A stretch of DNA of 64,000 bases from Trichoderma breve (Eukaryota > Ascomycota > Sordariomycetes > Hypocreales > Hypocreaceae): assembly GCF_028502605.1 (NCBI RefSeq), contig NC_079235.1, positions 248,001-312,000 of the forward strand, read 5' to 3'. Shown in pieces: positions 21,108-31,380 of this stretch. The translations under genes and the position numbers were made by a program. The notes beneath the pieces are model-generated. The model was not told the DNA's origin. It saw only the letters and a program-made list of their open reading frames with translations, and made no database searches. The stretch's first letter is position 1. Each line of letters opens with the position of its first letter.

Positions 21108-22378
21108 GAAGCATTCACGATGCGAGATCATGTGTGACTCGCATTTTCCGGTTGCTCCGGAATCCCCAAACCGAACCACGTGGTGGCAATTCAATGGCTG
21201 TAGATCCCACGGACAATACAAGTGGATATTGTGGGATGTTGTGGGCTTCATCAACTATGAGACCCGATAAAAAGACGTCAAAGGGCTTCAGGCAAGATAG
21301 ATCGATGCAAGTTGCATCAAGATTGTATTCAGAGATGTAGATGAAGTCAGGATGGGGGCGCGAAGTGGAACTGCTTCGGGCCGAGGTTGGTTATCACAAA
21401 CTCCACCAAGGAAATTGTGTACATCATTTCCAACGGCTCTTATGGCAGTTAATATACAAGAATCTTTTAAAGTATTTTGCTTCTCGCATTAAGGTTGAAA
21501 CATTGCCTGTTTGGTACGCATGATTTCTTCTCTGGTACCTACATATAGCCGCGTGACAACTACCGAGACGTGGCTGGCTGGTTCCAATAGTATACGTGTA
21601 TATATGCACACTACCTAGAACTGCTGATAATCTAAAGTCATGAGCCTTACTCGTACATGTGGAATCACTGGAAAGTCCCGAATATCATTCGTACTATCGT
21701 GAATATCACATGAAACTGACGCAAGACTACATCATGACCTCACTGCGACTTGAAGGGATCTTTTTCTGTGCAATCAGCAACAGGGATTTTAGGGGCACTG
21801 GCCAGTTTCCGGACTAGCCTGCTGCATCCCGGTGCAGTCAGCTTGCGAAGGGACGCCCGATCGTGCAGCAATTATTGACCCAAGATCCATCCTAATGAGT
21901 GAATGAATTGGCTGAAAGAATTACCAGTAGGCCTAAATTTGATAGATTTACATACATACCCTTGAACCCATTATAAAACCAAGCATTTAGGCGGGCTCAC
22001 CGAGGCAAGTGCCGCGGCTGTTACCCAGTTTTGCGGAGAGCCCTCGTTGTGGCGTTTGAGCCCAGAACCGGCTTGGGTTTATGAGGTGGCAATTCAATTG
22101 CACATGCGAGGCAACACCACGTCACAAAGCCTTGCTAACCGCTTGTAAGACTCCCGGAGCTTGTTAGTGGCGGATCTACCGGATGGACAAGCTCTCACCA
22201 CGGAGGCGCCCGGCAGCTGAGCTGCTGGACAATTGCCTACCTATATGCAGGTAAACCATCCTCCCTTCGTTCTTTTCTTTTGCTAGTTGTATTAAAATGC
22301 TCTCTTTAACGACAAGACATCAAGACGACCGAATATTGAGGCTGGTGCTCTCTCTTTGGGTGCCCAAGTGAATCCAAG
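21108..22378. other. intergenic, no gene seen
   Basis: A 1.27-kb spacer between two plus-strand genes with no domain-bearing open frame. The final 150 bases include C/T-rich stretches that fit a leader for the glycosyltransferase gene. Confidence 0.5.
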
Positions 22379-25211
22379 ATGCTTCTCAGTCGTACCCGAT
22401 CGAACGCGGCCGGCCATGTCACCATTGAAGATGAAGCCAAGAAAGACTTGACAACAGGAAACGTCGGAAAAGATGGGAGATTCGAGCTTTGCTTCCACCA
22501 AGATGCCGGGAGCCTGGCAACATGGTGTAAGAACCTCCAGGAGACATCGAAACGAGTACAGACCGGCCCTTGCTCTACTCCTATATGTGCTGGTAGACGC
22601 AAGTCAACAGGCGGTTTCTGCCCGCCGCTGAATATCGCAATACACATCGTCGGCTCTCGCGGCGATGTTCAACCTTTTATCCCAATTGCACAAATCCTCT
22701 CCAAACCACCATATGGACATCGAGTGCGCATCTGTACGCATCCTGCTTTCAAAGAGTTCGTAGAGTCCCAAGGCGTCGAATTCTTCAGCATTGGCGGCGA
22801 CCCCGAGGCGTTGATGTCGTACATGGTGAGGAATCCAGGCCTGGTTCCCAGCCGGAAAAGTGTCAGAGCAGGTGACATTGGAAAGAGAAGGGACGAGATG
22901 TGGGAGATTATCAATCGTGCTTGGCGAAGCTGTATCGAGGCTGGCGATGGAATGGGAGAACCCGTCAAAGCGACAGACGTGGAAAACGTTGAAGATCTCT
23001 TCCTTGCAGACGCCATCATCGCCAATCCACCCTCCCTCGCGCACATACATTGCGCTGAAAAGCTAGGAATACCGTTGCATATGGTCTTCACAATGCCTTT
23101 TTCGCCCACTAGCGCTTTCCCTCACCCTCTGGCTTCCATGAATTACAGCGGCGCGGATGCAAAAACGGCCAATTATCTTTCCTTTATCATGATGGAGCTG
23201 TTGATGTGGCAAGGGTTCGTCCACACCTCCTGTCTGTGCCCGGTATCCGTGTCATTCACTAACTCTGTTTCCGTTCACTTTTAGTCTTGGGGATTTGATA
23301 AACAAATTCCGCCGTCAGAAACTCGGACTCGATCCTATCAGCCTCATGTGGGGATTCCAACTTTTATCCAGACTCCGTGTGCCTTATACTTATCTCTGGC
23401 CTGAGTCACTGATACCGAAGCCGCCGGACTGGGGCTCACATATCGAAATTGCTGGATATTCGTTCTTAAAACTGGCCAACTCATACACCCCTCCACCTGA
23501 ATTGACAGCTTTCCTAGAAAAGGGGCCAAAGCCTATATATATCGGATTTGGGTCCATTGTGGTTGAAGATCCGGATGCTCTTTCTGAGATGCTCTTCGAA
23601 GCTGTCGCTCTTGCAGGCGTTCGTGCCATCATCAGCAGAGGATGGAGTCGCGTAGGAGACAAGTGTAAGGTGCCGGAAGATATATACCTGATCGACAACT
23701 GTCCGCACGACTGGCTCTTCCAACACGTCTCGGCAGTAGTCCATCATGGAGGTGCCGGTACCACTGCTGCAGGCATCGCAGCCGGTCGGCCCACGGTCAT
23801 TGTCCCTTTCTTTGGCGATCAGCCTTTCTGGGGGCAGATGATTGCGCGCTCCGGAGCTGGACCGGATCCAGTGCCATTCAAAGAGTTAACGGCAGAAATC
23901 TTGGCCGAGAGCATATCCTTTGCTTTGATGCCCGAAGTTCAAGAAGCCGCGCAACGGATGGCGGAAGATATTGCTGAAGAGAATGGTGCTGAGGACACAG
24001 CCAAAAGTTTTCAAGACCATCTTGGTATAGACGACTTCGAGTGTGAGATATGCCCAGGTCGGTTGGCCACGCATCGCCATAAGAAGACGAATACTCGCTT
24101 GAGTAGCTTTGCCGTTTCTTGTCTTATTGACAAGGGCCTCATACAGCCTCCGGAGCTTGAACTCATACGCCGCAAGAACTGGTACGTTGATGAAGGCGCT
24201 GAGCATCCCTTGGTTGGGTTTGCGGCTGCTTTCACCGGCCCCATGATGGACGCTGCTACAGCAACTTTCGATTATTCTCATGCTTTGAGATACCGGCCCA
24301 AGCACCCCAAATGGGAGGGTAGAAGGCACTCATTCATAGATCCATGGGGTGACAAGATTGCCAATGGTTCGGTAGCGAGCAACGGAACTTCCCCAAATCG
24401 TCGAATCAATCCCACCACTTTCAACACAAGAGAGATGGAGCTATACGCCCAAAAAGTAGCGAGAAAGTCGTTAAAGACAAACAATGCTGATATCGACACA
24501 TTGATCCGACAGCCGTCCCTATACGATAAGCAAAAGGCTGCCTGGCACGCCCGAGAGAAAGGTCGAAATGGTCACCTCTTCTATCTCACACGGGCGACGG
24601 GTCGGTATGCCGCAGAGCTCACCAAAGTTGGCCTGAAAGTCCCTGTGGACTTCTTTTACAATATTGCAAATGGATTTCACAACTATCCGTCCTGTGGCTA
24701 CGCTGGTGTTGAAGTTCGCCGTCGAGATCAGATTATTGATCTTGAAACCGGTGTTGTGGCGGCCGGAAAGGAGTTTACGCTTGGTTTATGGGAGGCGTTT
24801 AGCGGAATCGTTGTTTATCCCTATCAAAGTATCCACGAAGAAGGGGCTAAAGGGATCGGAAAGGGCTTATGGCGCGGCTCAAAGGGGTTCTTTTCCAATC
24901 TGGGTGCTTGTAAGTTCTCCCCTTGTTCCCTGTCCTGCCATGATGATGAAGCGTGTGTCGGAGCGCTCTCTCAAACCAAATTGATAAGAAAATCTGACCA
25001 TTTTGTAGCTGCTTTCGGCCTGCCAGGTTATACACTCAAAGGGGTGGAAAAAGAACTGCAAAAGCATCATATCACCAAATACAAAGCCGAGATCATTCTG
25101 ATCCGGCTACGCCAAGGCATTGAGGCTTTCCACAAATCCTCTCAATGTGAGAGAGATGAGGTCATTAAGCGGTGGAAGGCCCGCAGTTGTCCCCAGAAGC
25201 AGCAACCTTGA
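22379..25211 (+). CDS. sterol 3-beta-glucosyltransferase-like protein (GT1)
   Basis: Three exons, 22379-23214, 23285-24909 and 25009-25211, give 887 residues. The GT28/GT1 N-terminal half begins NIAIHIVGSRGDVQPFIP near residue 85, the usual start of sterol glucosyltransferases. The C-terminal nucleotide-sugar site reads VHHGGAGTTAAGIAAGRP near residue 430 and is followed by FFGDQPFWG. These enzymes transfer glucose from UDP-glucose to sterols or related lipids at membranes. A further C-terminal region of about 300 residues ends in a Gly-rich block (GAKGIGKGLWRGSKGF, then AFGLPGYTLKGVEKE), seen in fungal relatives. The pleckstrin/GRAM domains of the Atg26 type are absent. The second intron is 99 nt and free of stops, so retention would add 33 residues rather than truncate. 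The donor of intron 1 (GTTCGT) is unusual. The start is the first ATG in frame; residues 1-80 are poorly conserved. Confidence 0.88.
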
Positions 25212-25753
25212 ATCGTCTTCACTTCGGAACCCAATGATCCAACTCGATCCGCTATTTGCTGGAAAGGTTCCGTAGTGTAGCGGGATGTCCCGTCCTACTA
25301 CAAAGTCCGTTCGGCTACTTCCGCACACTGTTTCTGGCGGTTTGACGGGCATGCTGTATGCTGCATGCTGTACTAACATTGAAAGGAGATGATGTCCCAA
25401 CATCTCCACCAAAAGTCTTTCGGCGCGGCTTTTGTCTATGGTCCGTTCCGATATACGAGACGGCGGGCAGCCATTCACTATGGCTTCGGAGTTATCTTTT
25501 CACCATTGGGTCTTTCAGAATTGTCTAAATATTTGATGCAAATTACGGAGTATTGCTTAGCGCTATAAGATACCTGAATGTTATTGTTTCTCACTTTCTA
25601 TTAAATACTGAAGACACTTGATGTAGTAGCCTTAAGACGACACACTAAAAGTAACCAACACCCGACACTTAATTGAGATGTACAACTTAAATTTTCAAGT
25701 CCAAGTACTGAGATAATAATATAAATTACATAATTTAGTTTTACTAATGACTT
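25212..25753. other. convergent intergenic spacer
   Basis: It separates the 3' ends of the glycosyltransferase and the aldehyde dehydrogenase. The right half is strongly AT-rich. No gene seen. Confidence 0.5.
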
Positions 25754-27575
25754 ATGCGCCAACTTTGTCATGTATAACGGACTGAGTCAGGCAGTATGCT
25801 TTGAGACCCTCAATCCCCAGCTCACTGCCAATTCCACTATGCTTGTGCCCTCCAAAAACAGCATCCACTTGAAGCTCCTGATGGGTGTTGATCCAAACTA
25901 ATCCAGCCTGTAGCTGACCTGCCATTCTTTCTGCTTGAGCCGTATCGCGCGACCAAACTGAGGCTCCCAGCCCATCAGCGGAATGATTTGCACGGTGGAT
26001 GACATCTTCCTCTGTATCCCATTTGAGAACGGGAAGTATAGGTCCTGATAATAGAGTCAGTCACAAAAATAAGCTAATCACTACAGATCTTACTTACCAA
26101 AAGGTTCTTCAACGACAGCCCGAGAATCTTCGGGTGGATTGTCAATAAGGAGAGGGCTCATGAAGTAGCCGCTGCCAGTGGAAAAGGTATTCTCCAAGTC
26201 TCCGACCGCAATCGTGAGTTTATCACGTTTAATAGAAGCCACGAAATTCTTGAGTCGCTCATATTGCATTGCATTCTGAATCGGTCCAAGATCTGTCGAT
26301 TCATTCATGCCATTTCCCACTACAAGAGACTTCGTGGCCTTTGAGAGCTCTGCCAGAAACTCTTCATAGATAGAAGAATGGACATAGAGTCTTTTTATAG
26401 AGATGCAAACCTATAGGGAATTAGGAATGAGCCGGTAGCCAAGTCATACGAAATGATATGTAGCTATTTACCTGACCGCTGTTAACAAATGACTTCATGG
26501 CAACCCTTGCTGCAACTTTAGGGATATCAATATCCGAGCAAATAATTGCCGGATCATTACCACCCCTACAACTTTGTCAGCTATCCCAAGCAGAGGAATA
26601 CTCAAAAGAAGAGCTCAGCCTTACAATTCAAGTGTGACTCTCTTCAAAGAGGGTGCAGAGCTTTGCAGCACTCTGATGCCGGTTCCAGTTGAGCCAGTAA
26701 AGGAAATCTTGGCTACGTCAGGATGCTCAGTGAGCATAGGGCCTAAGCTATCATCTCCGCTCAAGACTTGGACGACGCCAGGCGGGAAGAATTGCTGGGC
26801 AAGCTCAATCATTTTGAGGCCACAATAGGGAGTGAACGGACTTAACGCATATTAGCTTCAATAGCATATGCCTTCCACATGGAAGTACCTACGAAGGTTT
26901 CAAGATAATTGTGCAGCCTGCTACCAGCGCTGGCCCCATCTTGAAAGTCACTAAACAATGCGTAAGTACAACACACATTGGATGCGATGCCTGAACCTCT
27001 TACAAGTAGTCATAGGGACTGGATGTCGTTAGCTTAACATAAACATAACCCGTACATCGGAAAGAAACATACAATTCCAAGGAACGATACCGACGCATAC
27101 ACCAACAGGCACATAACGTGTGACTACTCGGCGATGTTCGGTATCTTCAACGACTCGGTCCGGGAGATCCATCTTTGCAAACCCCTTCAAGAAATAGGCC
27201 GCGCCATGAGCCTCTCCTATAGCATGACCCAACTTTGTGCCGTCAGCAGGATGTTATACCTCATAATATGATATATACACATACGGGTTTGCCCTGCTCT
27301 AAAGTCATCATTTTACCGAATTCATTAGCAAGAGCGTCTACAGCATCAGCATACTGAATGACTTTCTGCTTGCGCTCCTCGATAGGTGTTGCAGCCCAGG
27401 CCGCTGCAGCGCGTTGGGCCGCGTTAACGGCTCTATTCACGTCATTGAGCGTGCTGACAGGCACTGGAGGCAGCTGTTCCAGCGTTGCTGGGTTAATGCC
27501 GTAGCGAATTTCGGCCGTAGCTTCTAGTTCGCCATCAATGACATTATAAAACGATTCAAAGTTAAGAGGTGCCAT
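25754..27575 (-). CDS. aldehyde dehydrogenase
   Basis: Eight exons (27575-27285, 27232-27073, 27018-27004, 26950-26893, 26840-26625, 26565-26472, 26410-26098, 26044 to about 25754) give about 479 residues. Exon 3 is only 15 nt. Splicing rebuilds the family core in order: PWNF then PMTTL, KMGPALVAGCTIILKPS, FTGSTGTG, LELGGNDPA (general base Glu near 245), and NSGQVC with the nucleophilic Cys near 280. The C-terminus carries EEPFGPILPVLKW and the ending FGGHKHSGIGSELG. It oxidises an aldehyde to the acid with NAD(P); substrate is unknown. It lies head to head with the alcohol dehydrogenase at 28112, which suggests alcohol to aldehyde to acid oxidation under shared control. I could place the stop codon only to within two bases. 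Confidence 0.88.
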
Positions 27576-28111
27576 TTTGATATTGCGTACGTGACTCAAT
27601 TCGGTCTAGGATGCTTGAATCTATGGAACTGCGGTCTTTCCTTCATATATACTTTTAGCTTCCCTTTGTTTACGTATCTGTCTATCTGCTTGTGACTTTC
27701 GACATAGTGATATTTGTTTGTCTTATTCTTATTCTTACAAATACCAAGTAAACCCGGACCAAGTCAACGGTTCAATATGAGGTCCGGCGCCGAGCTGATG
27801 GAGCGAAAGAGGCATGTGGGGCGACCGGCTCTTCCCGTATGGTTCTCGGGAGCGTGAATTCGGTGAGGCAGACTGGAGTTAAGTTCAATGTCCGGATGAA
27901 CGACTAAGGGTCCGTGATACTGCTTCATAATCATATATCTAGTCCGGAGTAGCAGTCTCCTAAATGGATTGGCAGAGACCAAAGCTGCTTACAGGTATCC
28001 ATTCCGTTGAAGCAAGTTTCGGCCAAAGGTGCTTACGAGAGTCTTGGCTTACACTTGTATTCTGAAGTGGTTATTAGCTCACACTTGTACTCCGAAGTGC
28101 CAAGTTACATA
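27576..28111. promoter_or_regulatory. shared divergent promoter of ALDH and ADH genes
   Basis: 536 bases separate the two start codons. Near the ADH side lie two 19-base near-identical copies (ACACTTGTA then T/C, TC, T/C, GAAGTG) at 28051-28069 and 28081-28099, spaced by exactly 30 bases. They sit 13-61 bases before the ADH start, so they fall in the leader or core promoter. Confidence 0.55.
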
Positions 28112-29549
28112 ATGCCGGAGGAATTAGAAGAATCTTTGCAAAGCCTGATTAATCGGGCGGTGGTTTATTCTGACCCCGGAGTATCGTTGGAAACGGCAGT
28201 GGTTGATCTTCCTGTTCCGCAGCCTGCTGATGGAGAAGTTCTTGTTCGGCTGTCAGTGCTTAACATCTGTTCATGTTTCCTCTGTTCCTTGGCTAATTGG
28301 ATTAGATATTATTCCGGTGTGTGCCATACTGATGTATCGTTCTGCTTGAATGCGCTTCCGGGACTTCGTGTTCCAACTCCCAAAGGTGAGTTCGCGGTCT
28401 ATCTGATGACTCGCGAACTATTGACTAAGACGAATACTACTAGGACAAATTGGTGGCCATGAAGGTAGCTAAATTACCGAGTTCCTTTGGATACTTCTCA
28501 ACTAATCTCTCGGAATGAAAAGGCGTTGGTGTTGTCGTCGCTCATGGCCCAGGAGTCACATCGCCACCAATAGGTTCTCGTGTTGGCATCAAGTATGCGG
28601 CTGATGCCTGTCTAACTTGCGGTGTGTTCCTACTTTTCTACACCGGAATAGACGATAGATACTAACGCATTTACAAAGATAATTGCATCGAGGGTGCTGA
28701 AGCATCTTGCCTTAACATGAAAGTATCAGGATATTTCACCCCGGGAACGTTTCAGCAGTACTGCATTGCTACAGCGAGATATGTGACTCCAATTCCTGAT
28801 AATCTGGATCTAGCCGCGGCAGCACCTCTCATGTGTGGAGGCGTCACGGTCTATACAGCATTGAGAAAAGCTGGCGTTCGGCCTGGTGATTGGGTTGCGG
28901 TTTTTGGCGCCGGTGGAGGTCTAGGACATCTTGGAATTCAGTATGCGAAAGCAATGGGCGGCCGGGTCATCGCGTTAGATGTCGGCCCGAAGAAAGACTT
29001 CTGCCTGAGTCAATCTGCCGACGAATTTATTGACATTACTCAGTTTAGCGTGGACGAAGATCTTGCTACAAAGGTCAAGTCACTCAGCAACGGTGGCGTT
29101 CGTATTTCTCTCCAGTGCACATCAAGCAGCATATCGTATGCTCAAGCCTTTTCATCTTTATGTTTCAGAGGGACATTAGTATGCATTGGAGTCCCCCGAA
29201 ACCCTATCTCGTTTACCCCAAACATTTCAGCCATAGTCAGTCAAGAGCTGAAAATTATCTGTAAGAAACATTTCATCCTTATTTTGCACTCTCAGTAGGA
29301 TACGCTAACAATGTATAGCTGCCAAAACCGGGAACAGAGTCGATGTCAAAGAATGTCTTAATCTTGCAGCAAGAGGCTTTATCAAATGCCATTACCAGAT
29401 ACGGAAGATGAGTGAGTTGACAAATGTAAGTAAAGCAATCCCCATAGTTGAGTTGAGCAAATCGTAATGCTGACCGTAATCAGGTGTTTAAAGAGATGCA
29501 GGCTGGTCTGATTGAAGGTAGAGCGATCCTGGACTTGGACGGAATGTAA
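28112..29549 (+). CDS. zinc-dependent alcohol dehydrogenase (MDR family)
   Basis: Seven exons (28112-28251, 28306-28385, 28444-28464, 28523-28621, 28679-29260, 29319-29425, 29484-29549) give 364 residues; exon 3 is 21 nt. Catalytic-zinc ligands are in YYSGVCHTDVS (near residue 51) and GGHEGVG (near 77). The structural-zinc lobe reads CLTCDNCIEGAEASC. The NAD-binding Rossmann turn is FGAGGGLGHLG near residue 189. Overall pattern matches yeast-type tetrameric ADHs. It interconverts primary or secondary alcohols and aldehydes or ketones in the cytosol. Splicing is well supported: each junction restores a conserved motif. The divergent ALDH neighbour suggests a two-step oxidation. An open frame continues upstream of the ATG without another ATG, so 28112 is the only sensible start. 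Confidence 0.9.
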
Positions 29550-30976
29550 CCTGTACTTGAGGGCACCGAATCTGAAGAATAAAAAGACAGGCCATCTTTG
29601 CCAAAATTAATCAGGCAACAGAGGACAAGCGTTAGCGACTCAACATGCATTTGTTAAATTCGAAAAAATGGTTTCACGAAAATATTGCAATATAGTAAGA
29701 ATATAATAAATTATTATACTTTACGTGATGCAGAAAGCACCCGGTTTGATGGCCATCGCCTTACTATCCCATTCGACCAAAATCACCTAGCTGTAGCTAG
29801 AAAGGTTGTTTCCAGTGCCTGCAAATCAGCTCAAAGAATATAGTTTCGCTGGATGCTCTAGTCATCCAGTGTGGCAGCCTCGGCGAAATCGGCGTGTTCA
29901 TCCTCCAACTAGGTCCTCACTGTCCGAGTTGTCCGCATTACATATAGTAACCTTAATGGGTTGGCACTCCTGTTGTTTCCTTGCATGCGGACTTAAATGT
30001 TAGAGTTACTCTCGGTTTAACTCGGATATATCGGCGTTGATATCGGTGTTGTAGATATGCCTGTCCAGTCTGGTTTCTAATGTAACTCGGAGAACTTAAT
30101 CGTCCAGCTTTAGCCACGCTTTAAGCTACTCCAACTCTTAGCTGCCACTGATTTTGAGCAGACCGATGGCGAGGAAATAGTTATCTTTGGTCTAGTAGTC
30201 TTCTTTCTTGGTAAACAGGACGAGTCTATCCAAGAGCGAGCATTAATACCCATCCTGCTCGCCCATAATCACCCCGCTACACCGGTTTGTTGAAAATAGG
30301 GGCACCAACCTAGGAGGCATCAGTACCTAGGCGTTCACGGGTCAGTCCGGCTACTTCAGTCCGGCTACGGAGCATAAGTAAGGAGGTTACGCCCGTAGTG
30401 TAATAGTGATAGGTCAGGCCAATTGATCATACATTTCAACAGGGTTGAACGGCTGGTTCCAGTATGCGTGAATGAGTTCAAAGAGTATAATTTCGCGTAA
30501 TGCGTTACTTACCTACTGCAGCAGATTGGATTTAGTTAATAGTCGCCGTAGCTATTTGGTCAGAAGTATATACTCCCTATGATCGTAAAACACATTCTTT
30601 ACGTTCAGATTGCAGTAAATAATAGTACTATGATAACAAGTGTAATAGAGATTTACTCTCGTATTTATAATATTTATGTTTGCAATGAAACCCTGGGCGT
30701 CTGAACGTAGATCTGAAAAAATTTGGATAGCTTTGACTTTTACCCGAGGTTTATCGGTAGAACGAACTGTGAGCGTTTTAAAGCCACTCATCAAGAGTGC
30801 TGCATGGATGAGAACGCGATGCTTCTTTTGGGAACGCCTATATTCAGCACCACAATTTTGCGTTCTGTGTCGACAATGTTTGTTTGTTTTATTATTAACT
30901 ACCACTACGTAAGCTGTTTACATGTCCTCATCGGGGCACTAGGTCGGTAGGAGCCACGGTGCCAGACCCGTGTTTG
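29550..30976. other. gene-poor spacer
   Basis: No intact gene. A 13-base tandem duplication (TCAGTCCGGCTAC at 30342-30354 and 30356-30368) is present. Two diverged copies of a roughly 45-base stretch (near 29812 and near 30456, both containing TTCCAGT and later CAAAGA.TATA.TTTCGC) hint at decayed repeats. Confidence 0.4.
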
Positions 30977-31260
30977 CTACGTGTCATCTAACAGAGGGAA
31001 AAGGGGGGTGTTCAATCTGTGAAGTGCTTTAATCTGGGGGGCTGGGGACGTATGGACTCGTGTCCTCCACCAGTTTCTAAAAAGCCCTGTATCCCTTGAG
31101 GCCAAGTACCTCAAGTATTCTAGATGTCCCACGCCTCTTTCATAATCTTTCCTGGAGATCTTTGGCAGGAAAGGGTGAACCATGCGACATTCTACAAAGT
31201 GACCTTATTCTCTAGGTTTCCCGCACTTGCATTGCGGCCGGGCGTCATGCCCGTTTGTGC
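30977..31260 (-). mobile_element. relic of a non-LTR (LINE, Tad-like) retrotransposon 3' end
   Basis: Read on the minus strand, the sequence encodes HDARPQCKCGKPRE, an in-frame TAA, then GHFVECRM and a further 58 open residues (from PFLPKISRKDYERGV to the end near 30977). The pattern C-x-C-G-x-P-R-E..H-x4-C is the zinc-knuckle-like C-terminal signature found after the RNase H region of fungal LINE elements. The premature stop and the lack of upstream reverse-transcriptase sequence show a dead, 5'-truncated copy. The family assignment rests on this short motif only. Confidence 0.45.
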
Positions 31261-31293
31261 CACCAAATTTAGTTGTAATGATAATGCTAAATC

Positions 31294-31380
31294 CTAGAAT
31301 ACAGCTATCATAGCACATACTAGAAGAATATAGCTATAGCAGCAGATACTAGAAGAAAGTAGTGAAAGTAGCAGATGCTT
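31294..31380. repeat. three ~30-bp tandem minisatellite units
   Basis: Three consecutive units begin CTAGAA and contain an AGCAGATACT-like 3' half. Units 2 and 3 are the closest pair. A single related unit occurs at 10395-10426 in the RiPP-candidate intergenic region, so the element is dispersed as well as tandem. It sits next to the LINE relic. Confidence 0.5.
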
